The notes beneath the pieces were generated by a model that made no database searches, was not told where the DNA came from, and was given only the letters and a program-made list of their open reading frames with translations. A program made the translations under genes and the position numbers. A stretch of DNA of 64,000 nucleotides from Perognathus longimembris pacificus (taxonomy: Eukaryota > Chordata > Mammalia > Rodentia > Heteromyidae), in the NCBI RefSeq assembly GCF_023159225.1, contig NC_063170.1, forward strand, positions 24,702,301-24,766,300, written 5' to 3'. This document shows positions 1-12,162 of the stretch, in pieces; position 1 is the stretch's first letter; each line of letters starts with the position of its first letter.

Positions 1-299
1 ACAATCAACTTGTAGTGATTCTAGAGGGGTCATTTAATGAAATTGTGCTCTTTATTAGGCTGATTGCTAACAAATTTCCACCGAATTTCACACCTACAAC
101 AACCTTGTTACTATGGATGAGCATCCCCCAAAGATCTGTATGTAAAAGATTAGTCCCTACAGTGGTGCTGCTGTTGGGAGGGGGTGTGGACCTTTAAAAG
201 GTGGAGTCTAGTGAGGGGTCTTGAGGTCATTAGTGACAGTGATCTGTAATCTGTGATCTGTGACATATAATATATTTCTCTCTTTCTCCCTGTTTCTCC
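1..299. other. Unique sequence, no gene seen
   Basis: AT-rich mammalian intergenic or intronic sequence. The only open frame here is about 60 codons with no recognisable protein. I see no repeat family or regulatory motif worth naming. Confidence 0.5.
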
Positions 300-420
300 C
301 CTTTATGATGATTCTCTTGTTCTTCTTCTTTTGTTATTCTTTTGTTATTGCTGTTGTTCTTCTCCTCCTCCTCCTTTTTCACTGATTCCTCCTCCTTCTC
401 CTCCTCTTCCTTCTTCTTAG
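300..420. repeat. Pyrimidine-rich CTT/CTC tract
   Basis: A run of CTT, TTG and CTC units, almost purely pyrimidine. It sits directly before an antisense ID-like SINE fragment. Read on the minus strand it is a GAA/GAG-rich tail, so it probably grew from that SINE's A-rich 3' tail. Confidence 0.7.
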
Positions 421-422
421 TC

Positions 423-505
423 TTGGTGTATCAGGATTTGAACTCAGGGTCTGTGCTTGTTAGAAAGGCCTTGGACTGCTAAGTTGTACCTTCAGCCCTG
501 CTTCT
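423..505 (-). repeat. ID-like (tRNA-Ala-type) SINE fragment
   Basis: The plus strand shows the reverse complement of a B-box-like core (GATTTGAACTCAGG), then a degraded head ending in TTCAGCCCTG. Other antisense tRNA-type SINEs here, for example near 8.7 and 13.6 kb, have the same order. It is strongly diverged, so the family call is tentative. Confidence 0.5.
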
Positions 506-689
506 TGGTTTTACACTTACTGACATGTTCTCTTGCCCCTGGCATCTGCCATCCTTACCAGAGGCCCAAAGCAACACACCTGATCCTAATCTTGGATCAG
601 AACCTCCAAGACTGTGAGCTAAAGAAACTTATAACTTCTTTATGAACTTAACTAGCTCCGGTAATTTTTATACCAATGCAAACCAACTA

Positions 690-825
690 ATGCATTTGTG
701 AATGGTACTATTATTTATCTTAACTTACAAATGAGGAATAAAAGGTTCAGTCTATATAACTTCCTATGTGGTGGTTCCTCTATATCACTTAAAGACAGTA
801 GGTTCAGGGTTCAAATCCAAATCCA
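690..825 (-). repeat. MIR-like ancient SINE
   Basis: The order resembles antisense MIR: a tract like ACTTACAAATGAGGAA (MIR has TTACAGATGAGGAAACTGAG), then degraded core sequence and GGTTCAAATCC near the end. Divergence is high, as expected for a repeat older than rodents. Confidence 0.45.
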
Positions 826-1140
826 ATAAGCAGTAGGCTCTAATGCCCAACAAAGGCTTTAAGGTTCCTTCTTCTTTGTTTCCAAACCATCTTTGTTTTT
901 AAGTGTTTTTATTTCTTTAATAAATGAATTGAATGTTGAGGGTTGGAGGCGTTGTTTCTGATCTGGAACACAGAAGGACTTGGTGATGAACCAGATCTTA
1001 TCAGGGAATAAGCTAGTACACATCATCTGCACAACATCGTGTTGATGATGGTTCTAGAAAGGCAAAAGTATGCCAACCTCATGAGCTAAGTGAGCTTTGG
1101 CAGCTGTATTGTGAGACACGGTAGTGGAGACCTCAGAAAG

Positions 1141-1318
1141 AATGGCTCAGGAAGTAGAAATCTGAGGATCATGTTCAAAGCCAGCCTGCGCAGAAAAGTC
1201 CATGGGATACTTATGTCCAATTAATGAAGAAAAAGCCAGAAGTGGAAGTGTGGCTCAAGTGGTAGAGCCTTGAGTGAAAAGGCCAAGCAAGAGGTTTCTT
1301 AAGTTATGCTCAGTACTG

Positions 1319-1320
<2 letters not shown>
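1141..1320 (+). repeat. B1-Geo composite SINE (5' truncated)
   Basis: The left part matches the B1/7SL-like module (TCTGAGGATCATG, then AAGCCAGCCTG). The right part matches the Geo module (GCCAGAAGTGGAAGTGTGGCTCAAGTGG in pieces). The 3' end is degraded and runs straight into a long AC microsatellite, which probably replaced the A-tail. Confidence 0.75.

Positions 1321-1321
<1 letters not shown>

Positions 1322-1374
<53 letters not shown>
1322..1374. repeat. (AC)n microsatellite
   Basis: An essentially perfect AC dinucleotide run of about 53 bp at the 3' end of a plus-strand SINE. Its length and purity suggest it varies in length between individuals. Confidence 0.97.
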
Positions 1375-1376
<2 letters not shown>

Positions 1377-2984
1377 TCCCTGGACTCCAAGGTCCTAGCA
1401 TATGATGTCATACCAGGTAAAACCAATGGAGAGGAAGCCCAGGCTTCTCATCCCTGTCCATATTCTCCATCCCACACACATAGGCTTTTCCTGAACAGCA
1501 TGAATATCATCCCAGGCAAAGGCCATGTGTAAAAACATTCTGCTTTTCCCCAACAGTATATCATTTCCTGGCTGGAAGACATTTGCAGATGCAAATACAA
1601 GCTCATTATCTCTTTCTAGACTGAATAAGTGGCCAGATACAAAAATATAAATTATTCCCTTTCCCTTTCCCTTGGAGGGTATGTAGAGGCAGACAGATTG
1701 CCCTTCTCTGCTCTCACTTTAAATGGGGGCAAGCATCAGCGGAAGGAGAGAATTCTCTCCACTCAACAAGATGTAAGCACCTCATAAATTTCATAATCAG
1801 TGCTAGCATTTTCTTTTTCATAAGCAGTATATCTTCAGCAGCGTTAATTACATGACTGGCAATGATCTGCTATTGTGAATCCCTGTTTGGATGAAATACA
1901 GTCCCATCTAAAGCAGCGCCCCTCTCCAGGCCAAATCATTGGCAGCAATACATGGAAAAGTTGCTGAAGACTAAGTAAGGAGAAAGTAAAAGGAGGCCCT
2001 ACAAACAGAGGAAAGCCTACATATACAGTATTATTCTGACTGTAATACCTAGCCATACTGTGGGCCTATGGAACTCTTGAAAAGTAAGATTCAGCTCAAT
2101 CCCTTAAGTCTGACCTTAATACTGCTTCCCTTGGTTGACCTTTCCTGACCATTTCTCCAACATCTCCCCCCATACATCTTTGGCCATGACCTTGACTCTT
2201 CTGGATGCTCCTGAAGTCTTCTCCCTTTCCGCAGAGGATAAAACTTTCAGTAAATGCTTGCACCTGACAGATAGTAGCAAAATATCTATTTTTACTTCTA
2301 TTATGTTTTTCTGTTATGCTTTTCTCCCACATCGATAATTCTGGTAAAGCTTAATTTATAAATAAGGCACAGTGCATGATTAACAATAACAAATGATAAA
2401 AATAGAACAAATCGAGTATTATATTAAAATAAAAATAAGTGAAAGTGATCTCTCAAAATGTTTTTTCTAAAAATTACATTTTTATTATCTTTGAGTAGTT
2501 GTACAAAAGAGTTACCATTCAGCAAATCAGTTTATGTGTGCAATGCATCTTGATCACTGTTACTCCTTTCAAAATAGGTTTGTGAACTGTCTTTGTGGTT
2601 TGTGGAAGAGTTTGAGATGACACAATGTTCCTGTGATGAATGACATAGGTAATGTTATGGAGTACCATTATGCTGCTATTCAAGGATTCCTTGAACACAA
2701 GTCCTGTGATATGATGCCAGACAGCTGCTAAGTGACGAATGGACATCCTGAAACACAGGATGGTTCCTGTCCCAAACTGAGAGGAGTAGAATAAGGCAAG
2801 ATTTCCTCCTGCCACCTTGAATGATGAATGGTTGTAAAGATAGGAATTGTCTCTGCAATATTTATATTTTTAGACCACCACTGACTAAGCCACAAGTAAG
2901 GGATGAGTTCCTGCTGTATATATTATATTTTTCATCATACATTTTCATGGTTGCACCATAATTATTTATTTGAGTGTTTGGTTC
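1375..2984. other. Unique sequence with an old L1-like relic
   Basis: No gene is recognised; the opposed open frames of 60-98 codons show no known domain. Around 2475-2600 there is antisense similarity to a degraded L1 3' end (ATTATCTTTGAGTAGTTG). Similar short relics occur near 9340 and 35450. Confidence 0.4.
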
Positions 2985-3060
2985 CCCATGCCTGACTTGC
3001 TTCTACATAGGTGGCACATAGGAGATATTTGAAAGCTGTTCATTGAATGTTGAATCAATG
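2985..3060 (+). repeat. L2-like 3' end fossil
   Basis: The stretch TGGCACATAGGAGATATTTG, followed by TTCATTGAATGTTGAATCAATGG, resembles the L2/MIR-type 3' terminus (TGGCACATAGTAGGTGCTCAATAAATATT, then a GAATGAATG tail). It is short and diverged. Confidence 0.45.
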
Positions 3061-3147
3061 GCCAAATGGTTAAAGTAAATAGTCTTTGGCATATTCATAT
3101 GCTCACCTACCCTGCAATGACAGAAAGGAATGGCTTTTATTGTCTGA

Positions 3148-3305
3148 AAAGACCTGGGTTTAAATTCTGACACTGAGAATCAGAGTGACTTACTTTATTT
3201 CTATGCTTCAATTTCCCCATTTGTAGAATAGAAAAGATGTTACCCACACGTGAAGCTGTGATGAGGGTAGTGAAGAAATGTGAAGAACTTGGGGTGCAGA
3301 TATAG
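3148..3305 (+). repeat. MIR SINE
   Basis: Order as in MIR: GACCTGGGTTTAAATTCTGAC, then CAGAGTGACTTACTTTATTTC, then CTTCAATTTCCCCATTTGTAG, then a GATGAGGGTAGTGAAG region. These correspond to the tRNA-like head, the core and the CTCAGTTTCCTCATCTGTAAAATG part of MIR. Confidence 0.65.
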
Positions 3306-5575
3306 CTGAAAGCTGAGGCCAAGAATGAAGTCCTGTTAGTGAGGAAACTGTCAGGGCTCAGAGGCACTGAAGGAAGCACAGAACCAAACTCATTGCTACC
3401 ACAGATGGGACTTGAGGCCACTGGCTTCATTTCTTGGTTTATAAAGTAATTCTACACAATCATATTACTTCTTCACAGGGAAAATAAATAGTTTGCTTAT
3501 GAAAGAGTTTTAGAAAGATGCAAGTAGTTATTAGTTGGTATAATGTTGATTACAGTTGAGAGGATGACTCAGAAAGACTAACTGATTAACTCAGGATCTG
3601 TATTGGAGCCAGAAACAGAAACGAGAATATAAGAGAAGGAACTCAAGTCATGTTGTGTGAGTTAGAAACAAAGAATTGCCTTCTTTTTTCCTAGAAATCT
3701 AAATGGAAATAGTCCAGATATAGAGGATGTGGGGAGATGAATGAGGTCTCTCCTTTAATAAGGTACTTATTGGACTAAATTCAAATGTTATAGAAACAAC
3801 TTTCCTCTTCTGTTTCCCACTCGCCAGCAGAGGGGATGCCTTAATAGTCTGTACAGTAACTAACAAGTCTTGAATAAACAATGTCTGAAAGTCAAGATTA
3901 GGATGTAGTGGTTCAGGGAACTTGAAGTGACCAGCCATGATGGCCTGTCAAAATGGAATCCAGATTTTCAGGAGGACCCTGTGATCTCTCTGTCTGCTGT
4001 CTGATGAGTGGCTGCAATCTCCAGTAGTCTCCCACGTAAGGGAGCAAACGGCCACTCTTTGCACCAGGCCTCTTTGTCCAGAAATATGGTCCTATCTACA
4101 AAGCCTCATGCTGAACTAGCCTGGGTCCTTACCTTTCCTTGAGCGAATACCCAGTGGATGCAGTCCTGGGATTGGAGCTTGAGGGGGCAAGCACTGGCTC
4201 CACCTCAGTTCACAGGTTCATATAAAACCTGTGAAAGTGAGCAGTACTTCCCAAAGGAAAGCTAGAAAGGCAAGAACAAGAGACCCACTTCTCAGAAACC
4301 ATGGATGCTCATAATGTAGAATTTTTTACTCTTGTATTAAGAAAGAACCCTCAGATGTAGACCAATCTTTCCTAAAGTTAGAGAGGGCTTTCTCCAGTGA
4401 TATTTCATGGCAAGAACTTACACTCACTGATCCACATTCTTTCCTGGTGTTTATCAGGCTTTGGGCTCTACTAAGGCCAAGAAGACAGAATTTCCAGCTG
4501 GCCAAGCTCTATAGAATGAAGTCTGATTTGGAGGGTTGTTGTTTTTGTGGTTCTGGAATTAATTCCCATGCTGATTTTAATGCAGACTTACCTATTGTTC
4601 CCAGTGTCACGAACTGTACTGAAAACTCTTAACACCTTTTAAAACTTGATTCACTTTTGATGCCATAAGAAAGATTGGGCCAATAAATAAGAACTAGAAT
4701 CCATTTGTGGTCCATTTTGCTAATATATATTAAATATCGCCTGCAATTTGAAATTGCCTTATAAAATGTTTACATGCCATTAAATAGTCTCACATCCCCT
4801 GTGTAAATTAAGCAGGCTATGATGGTCCTCATTCCAAGGAGTAGCAGTACTTAAAGCTGTAAAATAGTTTCATGCAATAAATCAAATACTTTGCTCCTAA
4901 AAGAAAGATTATAAATATAAAAAGCAAGCATAGTGACCCTCCATGTCCCCAGCTGAATTGCTTTGGGAAAAAGTGGTCTAGGGAGAAATATTCTCATTTG
5001 GAAGTTCCACTCATTTGCTTATTGCACTTTGAGTATGTGTGTTCCTGGAAAATGGTGTTGTCTTTAGATAAGCTTTCCAAAAACACACAACTATTCCTTA
5101 TAGAAAGGGACAGGTTGACAAAACTCCATCCAGTCAAAGAGTGGCATCAGGGCCCACAACTTCACATGCACTAAGTAGATCTCCTCGGTCGGAAGAATTC
5201 CATAAAGAGCTTCCAGATTGAGAAGGGCTCAGAAGGCTTCCTTGCACCCTGAGAGCCTTCCACACTGTTGCTTTTTATAAAGCCTCTTCCTTCTCCCTCA
5301 GCTGGGCTATCAATGGGCTGTTTTCTTGCAAGTGCTCGAAGTTTAATGGAGCTTAAGTGAGACACAGACCATTAACGCAGTATCAATATTTATTTTTGGT
5401 TTCCACAGAAACAGCAGCCCATGGGTAAGTTCTCTCCCCCTCTGAGTCAAAGGATATTTCACACAGACTAATATTCTATTTAGTTTCTTGGGGGTTGGGG
5501 TGCTTCTGAAGTGAATAAACCATCATTTATTGAATAAATAAAATCACATAGGAGAGAAGTAACTGGTAATGGATG
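3306..5575. other. Unique sequence, no gene seen
   Basis: No convincing exon or repeat. At 4630-4920 the sequence is AT-rich with CNE-like texture and holds a near-perfect dyad at 4743-4757 (GCAATTT-G-AAATTGC). A minus-strand frame of 64 codons at 5171-5365 has no recognisable product. Confidence 0.45.
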
Positions 5576-5579
5576 GCTT

Positions 5580-5620
5580 GTGTGTGAGTGTGTGTGTGTG
5601 CGTGCACACACACACACAGA
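5580..5620. repeat. (TG)n(CA)n microsatellite
   Basis: A TG run followed at once by a CA run, so the two halves are complementary and could fold into a small hairpin. Frames crossing it are repeat artefacts. Confidence 0.9.
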
Positions 5621-7356
5621 GCTCAGTTTATGCACCTTACAGACTTATCTCTGCACTCCTCCTCCCTCCTCCCCGCCCCCGCCCCTTCTCCATCTGGTCA
5701 CCCTTTGGCCCTTTTGTTGCCAGGCAGAAGCTCCTCAATATCATCTATCTTGTTCCATGGGCTCTGTTTTCTAACCTGTTAATCAAGTTTGAAGCTCCCT
5801 GAAGAGCATGCCCTGCCTACTAATTGCATTTGGTTCTGTGACAAAGACTGTGGAAGGCTAGGAAGCAAAAGCCATCACATTTTGTTAGGATTACTCCCAC
5901 AAGGCTGGGGTGTTTCCTACAGGCCCACTGTTCTCTTCTCCTTAACTAGACACAGGGCTCCTCTCTCTTCCTTAGGGAGGGGCTAACTCCAATGCAGGAA
6001 GAGATCAGCAGGGTAAAAGAGGTGAGTTCTGGTCCTGACTTGGGAATTCAGTAATGCTATAACTTTAGACATAGACTTCTTCCAGAATCTACATTTTTAT
6101 CCAGCACAAATAAAGGATGAAATTGTGATGCCTTTGATTTAGGAAATTAGCACAGCTATGCTTCTGCGTAATCACCTTGCTATGTAATACCCCACCATAC
6201 TGCTGCACAGACTTTTGCAGTGACTCTCTACCCACTCCACACATTCATATTCTTCATTTTATGTCTGTAATGCCTTCCTGTTCTCCTCTCCTAATCATAA
6301 ATTGATCGTGTTTCCTTTTTCTTCTAATGTACTCTTTGTTCTTTGCGGAGCGGTCTTTTCCCCAGAGGTTCTCCCCAATTCTCTTCCACTTTAACTGTCT
6401 TATTCATGAAAATCTAAGTGATTGGATCCCATGTCACTCCAAATGTGCAAATCCTATATTCCAGCTGCCATATTCTCTTTGAAGTTGAGTTAGATTTCCG
6501 ATTGCTACTGTTAAGTTCCACCTATTGAGCTGCTGAAAGCCACACCCATGTATTAGCTCCCCATTATGTAGATCAGAAATCTAACAAGGGATAGTGGAAT
6601 TCTATCGAGTAGAGCAAAGCTAAAAATTAAGGGGCCAAATTGGATCCCCATCTACAGCCTCAGAGAGAAATCTAGTTCTAAACTTACAGAAATTGCTGCA
6701 AAAATTCAGCTCTTTGCAAATGGAAGACTGGGGTCTCAGTTTCTTTTTTTGGCTCACAGCCTGGGAGACAATCTCAGTTTCTGGGGGCTACTTAAATTCT
6801 TCCTATTTGGCACTTCTGTCTTCAACATCATCAATAAAATGCTGGGTTTTCTTTTCCCCACACTTAGGCTTGATATCTCTACTTGATTCTTCTGCCAGAA
6901 AATCTCTCTTCTCTTCAAGGGCTCTTTGGACCCATTACACCCAGCTAATGTTTCCACCCTAAAGTTAACTGATTTGAGACATGGAAGACATCCGCAAGAT
7001 TCCTCCACAAGGTTGTATCATACCTCTTGTACAATTACATAGTCAGGAGAAGGGGCTTGTGGTAGGGACAGGATTTAAGAATTCTTCCAACTCTACCAGT
7101 TCTAACTAAGACAGGAGGTATAATGGATGAGTGGCATCCAAACAAACTTTACCATAATGATTGCTCTGAGTGCCCTTGGCTCTATGACTATAGAAGTATC
7201 TTCCAAACAGAAAGGCTTAGCAGAGGCACAGATCTCTATTTCCCTCTCTGGGCTAGATTCAGACTAATGGTACTCTTCTTCTCTACCAAGGCTTCTAGAA
7301 CAAGCAGGTGATAAGCATGAGTTACCTCTACACATGTGTAGATGCTGTTGAGCCCA
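5621..7356. other. Unique sequence, no gene seen
   Basis: The stretch has a pyrimidine-rich block with CCGCCCCCGCCCC near 5670, diffuse L2-like pyrimidine-rich sequence near 6240-6330, and opposed open frames of up to 89 codons at 6693-7008. None matches a protein I know. Nothing else stands out. Confidence 0.45.
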
Positions 7357-7440
7357 CCTCTGAATCAGAGATTCTCTTTCAATAGGTCATAGGTAGTGCT
7401 TAAGGATTTCCCAGGTGGTTCTGGGCCAAGAGTGATGCTT
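7357..7440. repeat. MER5-like DNA transposon fossil
   Basis: The arrangement CCTCTGAATCAGAGATTCTC, then TTCCCAGGTGGTTCTGG, resembles the right part of MER5A (AGAATCTGCATTTCTAACAAG, then TTCCCAGGTGATGCTGATG). It would be a non-autonomous hAT relic. Short and diverged. Confidence 0.35.
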
Positions 7441-7578
7441 CAAAACCCAACAGCATATACATGAGCTTCCCAAGCAAAACCACCACTGTATTTCACCTAT
7501 ACAGGAATGCTCTATCTGGAGATTTTATATATATACACACAATGTTTGGACATTAACAGATACTTTTGCATGCTTTGA

Positions 7579-7579
<1 letters not shown>

Positions 7580-7618
<39 letters not shown>
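7580..7618. repeat. (CA)n microsatellite
   Basis: A pure CA run of about 39 bp in unique sequence. Confidence 0.97.
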
Positions 7619-7621
<3 letters not shown>

Positions 7622-8670
7622 TTAGAGTAAATATATATAGTGGCCTTTCCTCAGAGATTGTATCTTCTGCCATTGCTAAATTCCATTCTATTTTCAAATA
7701 CTGCTTCTTTAGTAAACTCTAGTTATCTGCTGCCTCTTATGCATTTGTAAACTTCAGCATTTCTGCCTTCCCAGGGGACCTGTAATGCCATAAGCATGGC
7801 TCTGTTCTTTCTCGGTTCACGTTCCTTTTAATGAGACCCTTAAACATTCTTTGTAGCGACAGCCTGCCAACCCTTTCCTCTCTATCCTCCCGGCTGACTG
7901 GTTTCGAAAAATTCTCTGGCAATCCAGCAATCAGAGACAATGGAATGGTCTGAAGGATGGTTTGATGGATACTGTGCTGATTCTTGGTTTTCAACCTGGT
8001 TTTTTTTTTAAAGTGGGTATTAATTTCTTTTTTCCTAGCTGTAGTAGCCAGGCGTCTGCCAGGGATAAAAACTTCAGCACAAACTAGAGCAATAAAAAGG
8101 TTTGAACCAGGCACGATCCTGCTTCAGCTTCTCATAGAGTCTCTCGCCTAGCAAAGCCAAAAGCTCCTGGTTGCATCTTTTAAACCAAATGATGCTCCTG
8201 GAAAAAGTTTTCCCTTTTCTACTGATCTCAGCTGCATTCTCAAGGTTGTGTTTCATCAGGGAAACTTGGGTCATATACTTGACTCCTCAGTGTGTGAAGG
8301 ACATGATACACTGTCCAGTCAGAGTCTGGGGAATGTGTTCATGCTTGCATTTAGGAAATGGTGAACCTCCCTTGAAACATACAACCAGAAATTGAGACAA
8401 AGGTAGTTTCTGGAACACATAAAATTAGGTATCAGGACTTTTGACTACATGCCAAGCAGGCAAAACTGAAAATGGTCCAGTACACTTCCTAGGTGGTCAT
8501 CGCAGCCACCAAATGTGTACCTGCATGGACAATCACTTTCAAGCCCACTAGTCCAAGGTTGACGATGATGATGATGAAAATACATTTGTATATAATAAAG
8601 ACATGATACTTGCTCATATGCATACATATTTGTATATATATATACATACATTCATGCAGATGTGTTTATT
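7619..8670. other. Unique sequence with short TA/CATA run
   Basis: No gene is recognised. A 125-codon minus-strand frame at 7737-8114 has no known domain and no supporting splice or promoter context. A TATATATACATACAT run lies at about 8633-8652. Confidence 0.45.
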
Positions 8671-8890
8671 CTCTTTTTCTGGTACTGAGGTTTGGAAACA
8701 GGACCTGGTAATTGCTCTGCTTGCTTGCTCAGCTGGTGCTCTGCCACTTGAGCCACACACCCAGCCCAGGTTTTTGCCAGCTATTTTGGTAATGGAGTTT
8801 TGAAGACTTTTCTGCCTCCACTAGCAGACCCTTTCGATCTTAGCTTTCTGAATAGAGAAGGTTATAAGATGGGAGTCTTCTTCAAGCCAA
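8671..8890 (-). repeat. tRNA-Ala-type (ID-like) SINE
   Basis: Read on the minus strand, the element has a head ending in GGCTGGGTGTGTGGCTCAAG, then a TGGCAGAGCACC-type A-box and a degraded B-box (plus strand GGTACTGAGGTTTGG). The copy near 13.6 kb has the same order. The distal part is B1-like and strongly diverged. Confidence 0.6.
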
Positions 8891-9647
8891 TTATCTTCTT
8901 CTTGGTGCTAATATCAGTGAAACAAAAAAAAAAAAGGAAGAAGAACAAACAACAGAACTGAAGATTGGTTTCTTGCTCACAGAATTGAAACAAGCAGTTT
9001 CAAAAACTGGTCAGATGGAGGAACACAGAGTGTATTTCCTAAGATGTGCAAAGTAAAGAACAAAAAACCCAAACACATCAGAGTTCTTGTTCTTGTTGTC
9101 CCCTTAGTGAGTAGGAGAGGCAAGGAACGCCACTCTCCTATTGTTAAATTTGTAGACCGGTATTTTCTTTTTAACTCACCACCAACTTCTCCCACAGCTT
9201 CTCTATAGATGCTTCCTGGGCTTTATGCATCTTGTGAAATTAGGAAATGTTTCTAATTAAGAACCACTGAAGTAGATAGGGCATGATGGAAGGAGTGACA
9301 CTCATTAGCTTGCATTGTCCTCACAAATTGGCCTATTAAATTAAAACCCCTTTATGTAGCTACTTAAAGATATATACAATTTTTTAAGCCACTGGATCTT
9401 ATTAGAAAGAGCTAGGCTCATTTCTCTTTTTGAGATGAAAGTACAAACGTAAGTTGTAATAAGCAGGGGTTTTTTTGAATCCACAAAGTAGTTTAAAGAA
9501 AAAACCCAGAGATTCTGTAAACTTGTACAGCTGGAGACACCAAACAAGGAATTGACCATTAGAAATTCATCTGTTATATTTAATACTTTAAAGCACAATG
9601 ATATTATCTGATACTATGCATAGAAGGTAAATAAGGAAGAATTTACT
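8891..9647. other. Unique sequence, small L1-like relic
   Basis: Contains a 12-base poly-A and, at 9340-9372, a piece resembling a plus-strand L1 3' end (AACCCCTTTATGTAGC, then TACTTAAAGAT). No gene is seen. Confidence 0.4.
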
Positions 9648-10935
9648 TTTTTTTTCGAATAATTACTTATTTATTGTCAAAGTGATATACAGAGGGGTTA
9701 CAGTTTCATATGTAAGGCAGTGGGTACATTTCTTGTACAATTTGTTACCTCCCCCCTTATTTCCCCCTCCTTATCCCCCTTTCCTTCTCCCCCCATGAGT
9801 TGTTCAGTTGGTTTACACCAAATGGTTTTGTAAGTATTGCTTTTGGAGTCGTTTGTCTTTTTATCCTTTGTCTCTCAATTTTGATATTCCCTTTCCCTTT
9901 CCTAGTTCTTTTTTTTAAGTTTTTATTATAAAACTGATGTACAGAGAGGTTACAGTTTCATACGTTAGGCATTAGATACATTTCTTGTACTGTTTGTTAC
10001 CTTGTCCTTCATACCCCCCTCCCCCTCCCCCTGTCCCCCCTTGAGGTGTTCAGTTCACTTACACCAAACAGTTTTGCAAGTATTGCTTTTGTTGTTGTTT
10101 CTCGTATTTTACCCTTTGTCTCTCAATTTTGGTATTCCCTTTGAATTTCCTAATTCTAATACCAGTACACACTGTTTCCCATACACTCAGATAAGATTAC
10201 AGAGATAGTGTAGATACAATCACAAGAAGGTGATACATGAACATCATCAATAGTAGAAACTACAGATACACATGGGATGTTGAAAGTAGTTTCAACTCTG
10301 ATATAACAATCATTTTCATTAAATGGAGTTCATTTCACTTAGCATCATCTTATGAGATCATAAGGGTATAGCTATTGGGCTCTTGTGATCCTCTGTTGTG
10401 ACTTGCCTAAACCTGTGCTAATTATTCCCAATAAGGGAGACCATAGAGTCCATGTTTCTTTGGGTCTGGCTCACTTCACTTAGTATAATTTTTTCCGAGT
10501 CCTTCCATTTCCTTACAAATGGGGCAATGTCATTCTTTCTGATAGAGGCATAAAATTCCATTGTGTATATGTACCACATTTTCCTGATCCATTCGTCTAC
10601 GGAGGGGCATCTGGGTTGGTTCCAGATTCTCACTATGACAAATTGCGCTGCAATGAACATTGTTGTGCTGGTGGCTTTACTTTGATTTTGTTTGTAGTTT
10701 TTTGGATAAATACCCAAAAGTGGGGTTGCTGGGTCATAAGGGAGTTCTACATTTAGCCTTCTGAGGAATCTCCATACTGCTCTCCAGAGTGGCTGAACCA
10801 GTTTACATTCCCACCAACAATGAAGTAGGGTTCCCTTTTGGCCACATCCCCTCCAAGGGAACCCTACTCCCTTTCCTAGTTCTAATACCAGGATATACAG
10901 TATCCAGGGTACTCAAATAAGATACAGTGATATTT
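9648..10935 (-). mobile_element. Outer L1 3' end, split by another L1
   Basis: At 9648-9909 the plus strand reads the antisense 3' terminus typical of the local L1: TATACAGAGGGGTTACAG, a C/T-rich block, then TTTGTCTCTCAATTTTG. The same element resumes at about 10884 (AATACCAGGATATACAG) after the inner insertion. It is 5' truncated near 10935. No flanking TSD for this outer copy was found by eye. Confidence 0.85.
9910..10868 (-). mobile_element. Inner L1, 5' truncated, with 15-bp TSD
   Basis: An antisense L1 holding the 3' UTR and the C-terminal end of ORF2. Minus-strand translation of 10418-10717 gives a WNQPRCPSVDEWIRKMWYIYTMEF-like stretch, the usual ORF2 tail. It is flanked by a perfect direct repeat, CCCTTTCCTAGTTCT, at 9895-9909 and 10869-10883. 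Both repeats lie within the outer L1. The 5' junction carries a 14-base inverted filler (10855-10868). The frame is open near the C-terminus but the element is far from full length. Confidence 0.93.
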
Positions 10936-11873
10936 CTTTGTTTATCAGAAGAAGAAATTTCATATTAAAACTATATTAACCAAACAGTAGCACCTGACCT
11001 TATAGACTAATGAACACTTGATATATAGCCAGTACCACTAAGGAAATGAATTGTTAATAGTATTTAATTTGAATTAACTCACATTTAAATGAAAAGTTTC
11101 ACTGGTGTCTACCATATTGGATGATAGGATGAGTATCTGTATAGCAAGAGAGAGAGAGAATCAGGTCTGAAGCCATGGTCCCATCCAGGGTAAGTTTACT
11201 CATGGCCTTCTAAATGTGAATCTCCAACATTTCCCCATAAATGGAGAAATCATCTGTGCATCATTTTAGTAGTGCATGAATGACCCTTGGTAAAATTCTA
11301 AGGTCTACCACAGTTCCATCAGTGAAGCAGAGCACAAAAGCTGAAGGTTCAACCTAACTCATTCTCCACAAAAGTCCTCACGGCTGTGGATCCCCTCAGC
11401 CTCTCAAATTTCTTCTGCCAGGGTTGATGATTCTAATTCCTTTCTCAATAATCCGTGTCCTGACAATCATAACAAAGAACTCTTGGGGGCTGATTTCTTA
11501 CTCTCTTGGTACAGAAAACAATCTATTCTGGGAGAGATTCTTGATTGGAGGATGAAAAAGTCATTGCCCTCATTTCCTTTAGTGAAAGATGAAGGCCACT
11601 AGCTGTGTGCATTTATTATTAGTAATTGTTTCAGGACCTGCCTTGACAGATGGTTGTAAAGAAAAGAAATGATCAACGAGTTTCAATAGCTGCAGCATTT
11701 TGGATGGTTGGATAGGCACAACTGGACCCTTGGTTTCACCCAAAGACACTAGTATTGGAAGGGAGGAGAGAGGAGTATGACCATCCTAGGTTAGTGATAT
11801 TTCTCACACAACCCCATGATGCACTGATCCCCCCAACATAGAGTAGCTGATAGAAGTCAATGATTTCAATAAA
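10936..11873. other. Unclassified sequence, no gene
   Basis: No recognisable repeat or exon. It precedes an inverted-repeat arm at 11874 and may belong to the same old element. A short GA run lies near 11149-11160. Confidence 0.35.
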
Positions 11874-12035
11874 GAACCAAAGTTTACTGGAATACTTGGA
11901 TAACAGGAAGGACAAGCTGAGGAAAATGTCAGCTTATAATTGATTGATATCCATTGAGACCTTCTACCAGTGTGTTAAAAAGTCCTGCAAAATGATTGGG
12001 CAGTATCTTTCATGCGGGTGACATTCTAAAGCCAG
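11874..12035 (+). repeat. Left arm of a diverged inverted repeat
   Basis: This 162-bp block runs from the AAAGTTTACTGGAATACTTGG region to GTGACATTCTAAAGCCAG. It aligns by eye with the reverse complement of 13004-13165. Both arms share the TTTACTGG start, the ATTGATATCC/ATTGACATCC centre and the GTGACATTCTAAAGCCAG end. The repeat family is not identified; an old ERV-like internal region is possible. Confidence 0.7.
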
Positions 12036-12162
12036 TAACAATAGTTGGAAGTAATGGGAATTGCCCTTGCAAATTCCCTCAAGTGCTCACAATGGACAGT
12101 TTTCAAGATTTTTTATTAATGACCCTGTCTTGCATAAGAGTATGCATGTTCAAATAATAAAA

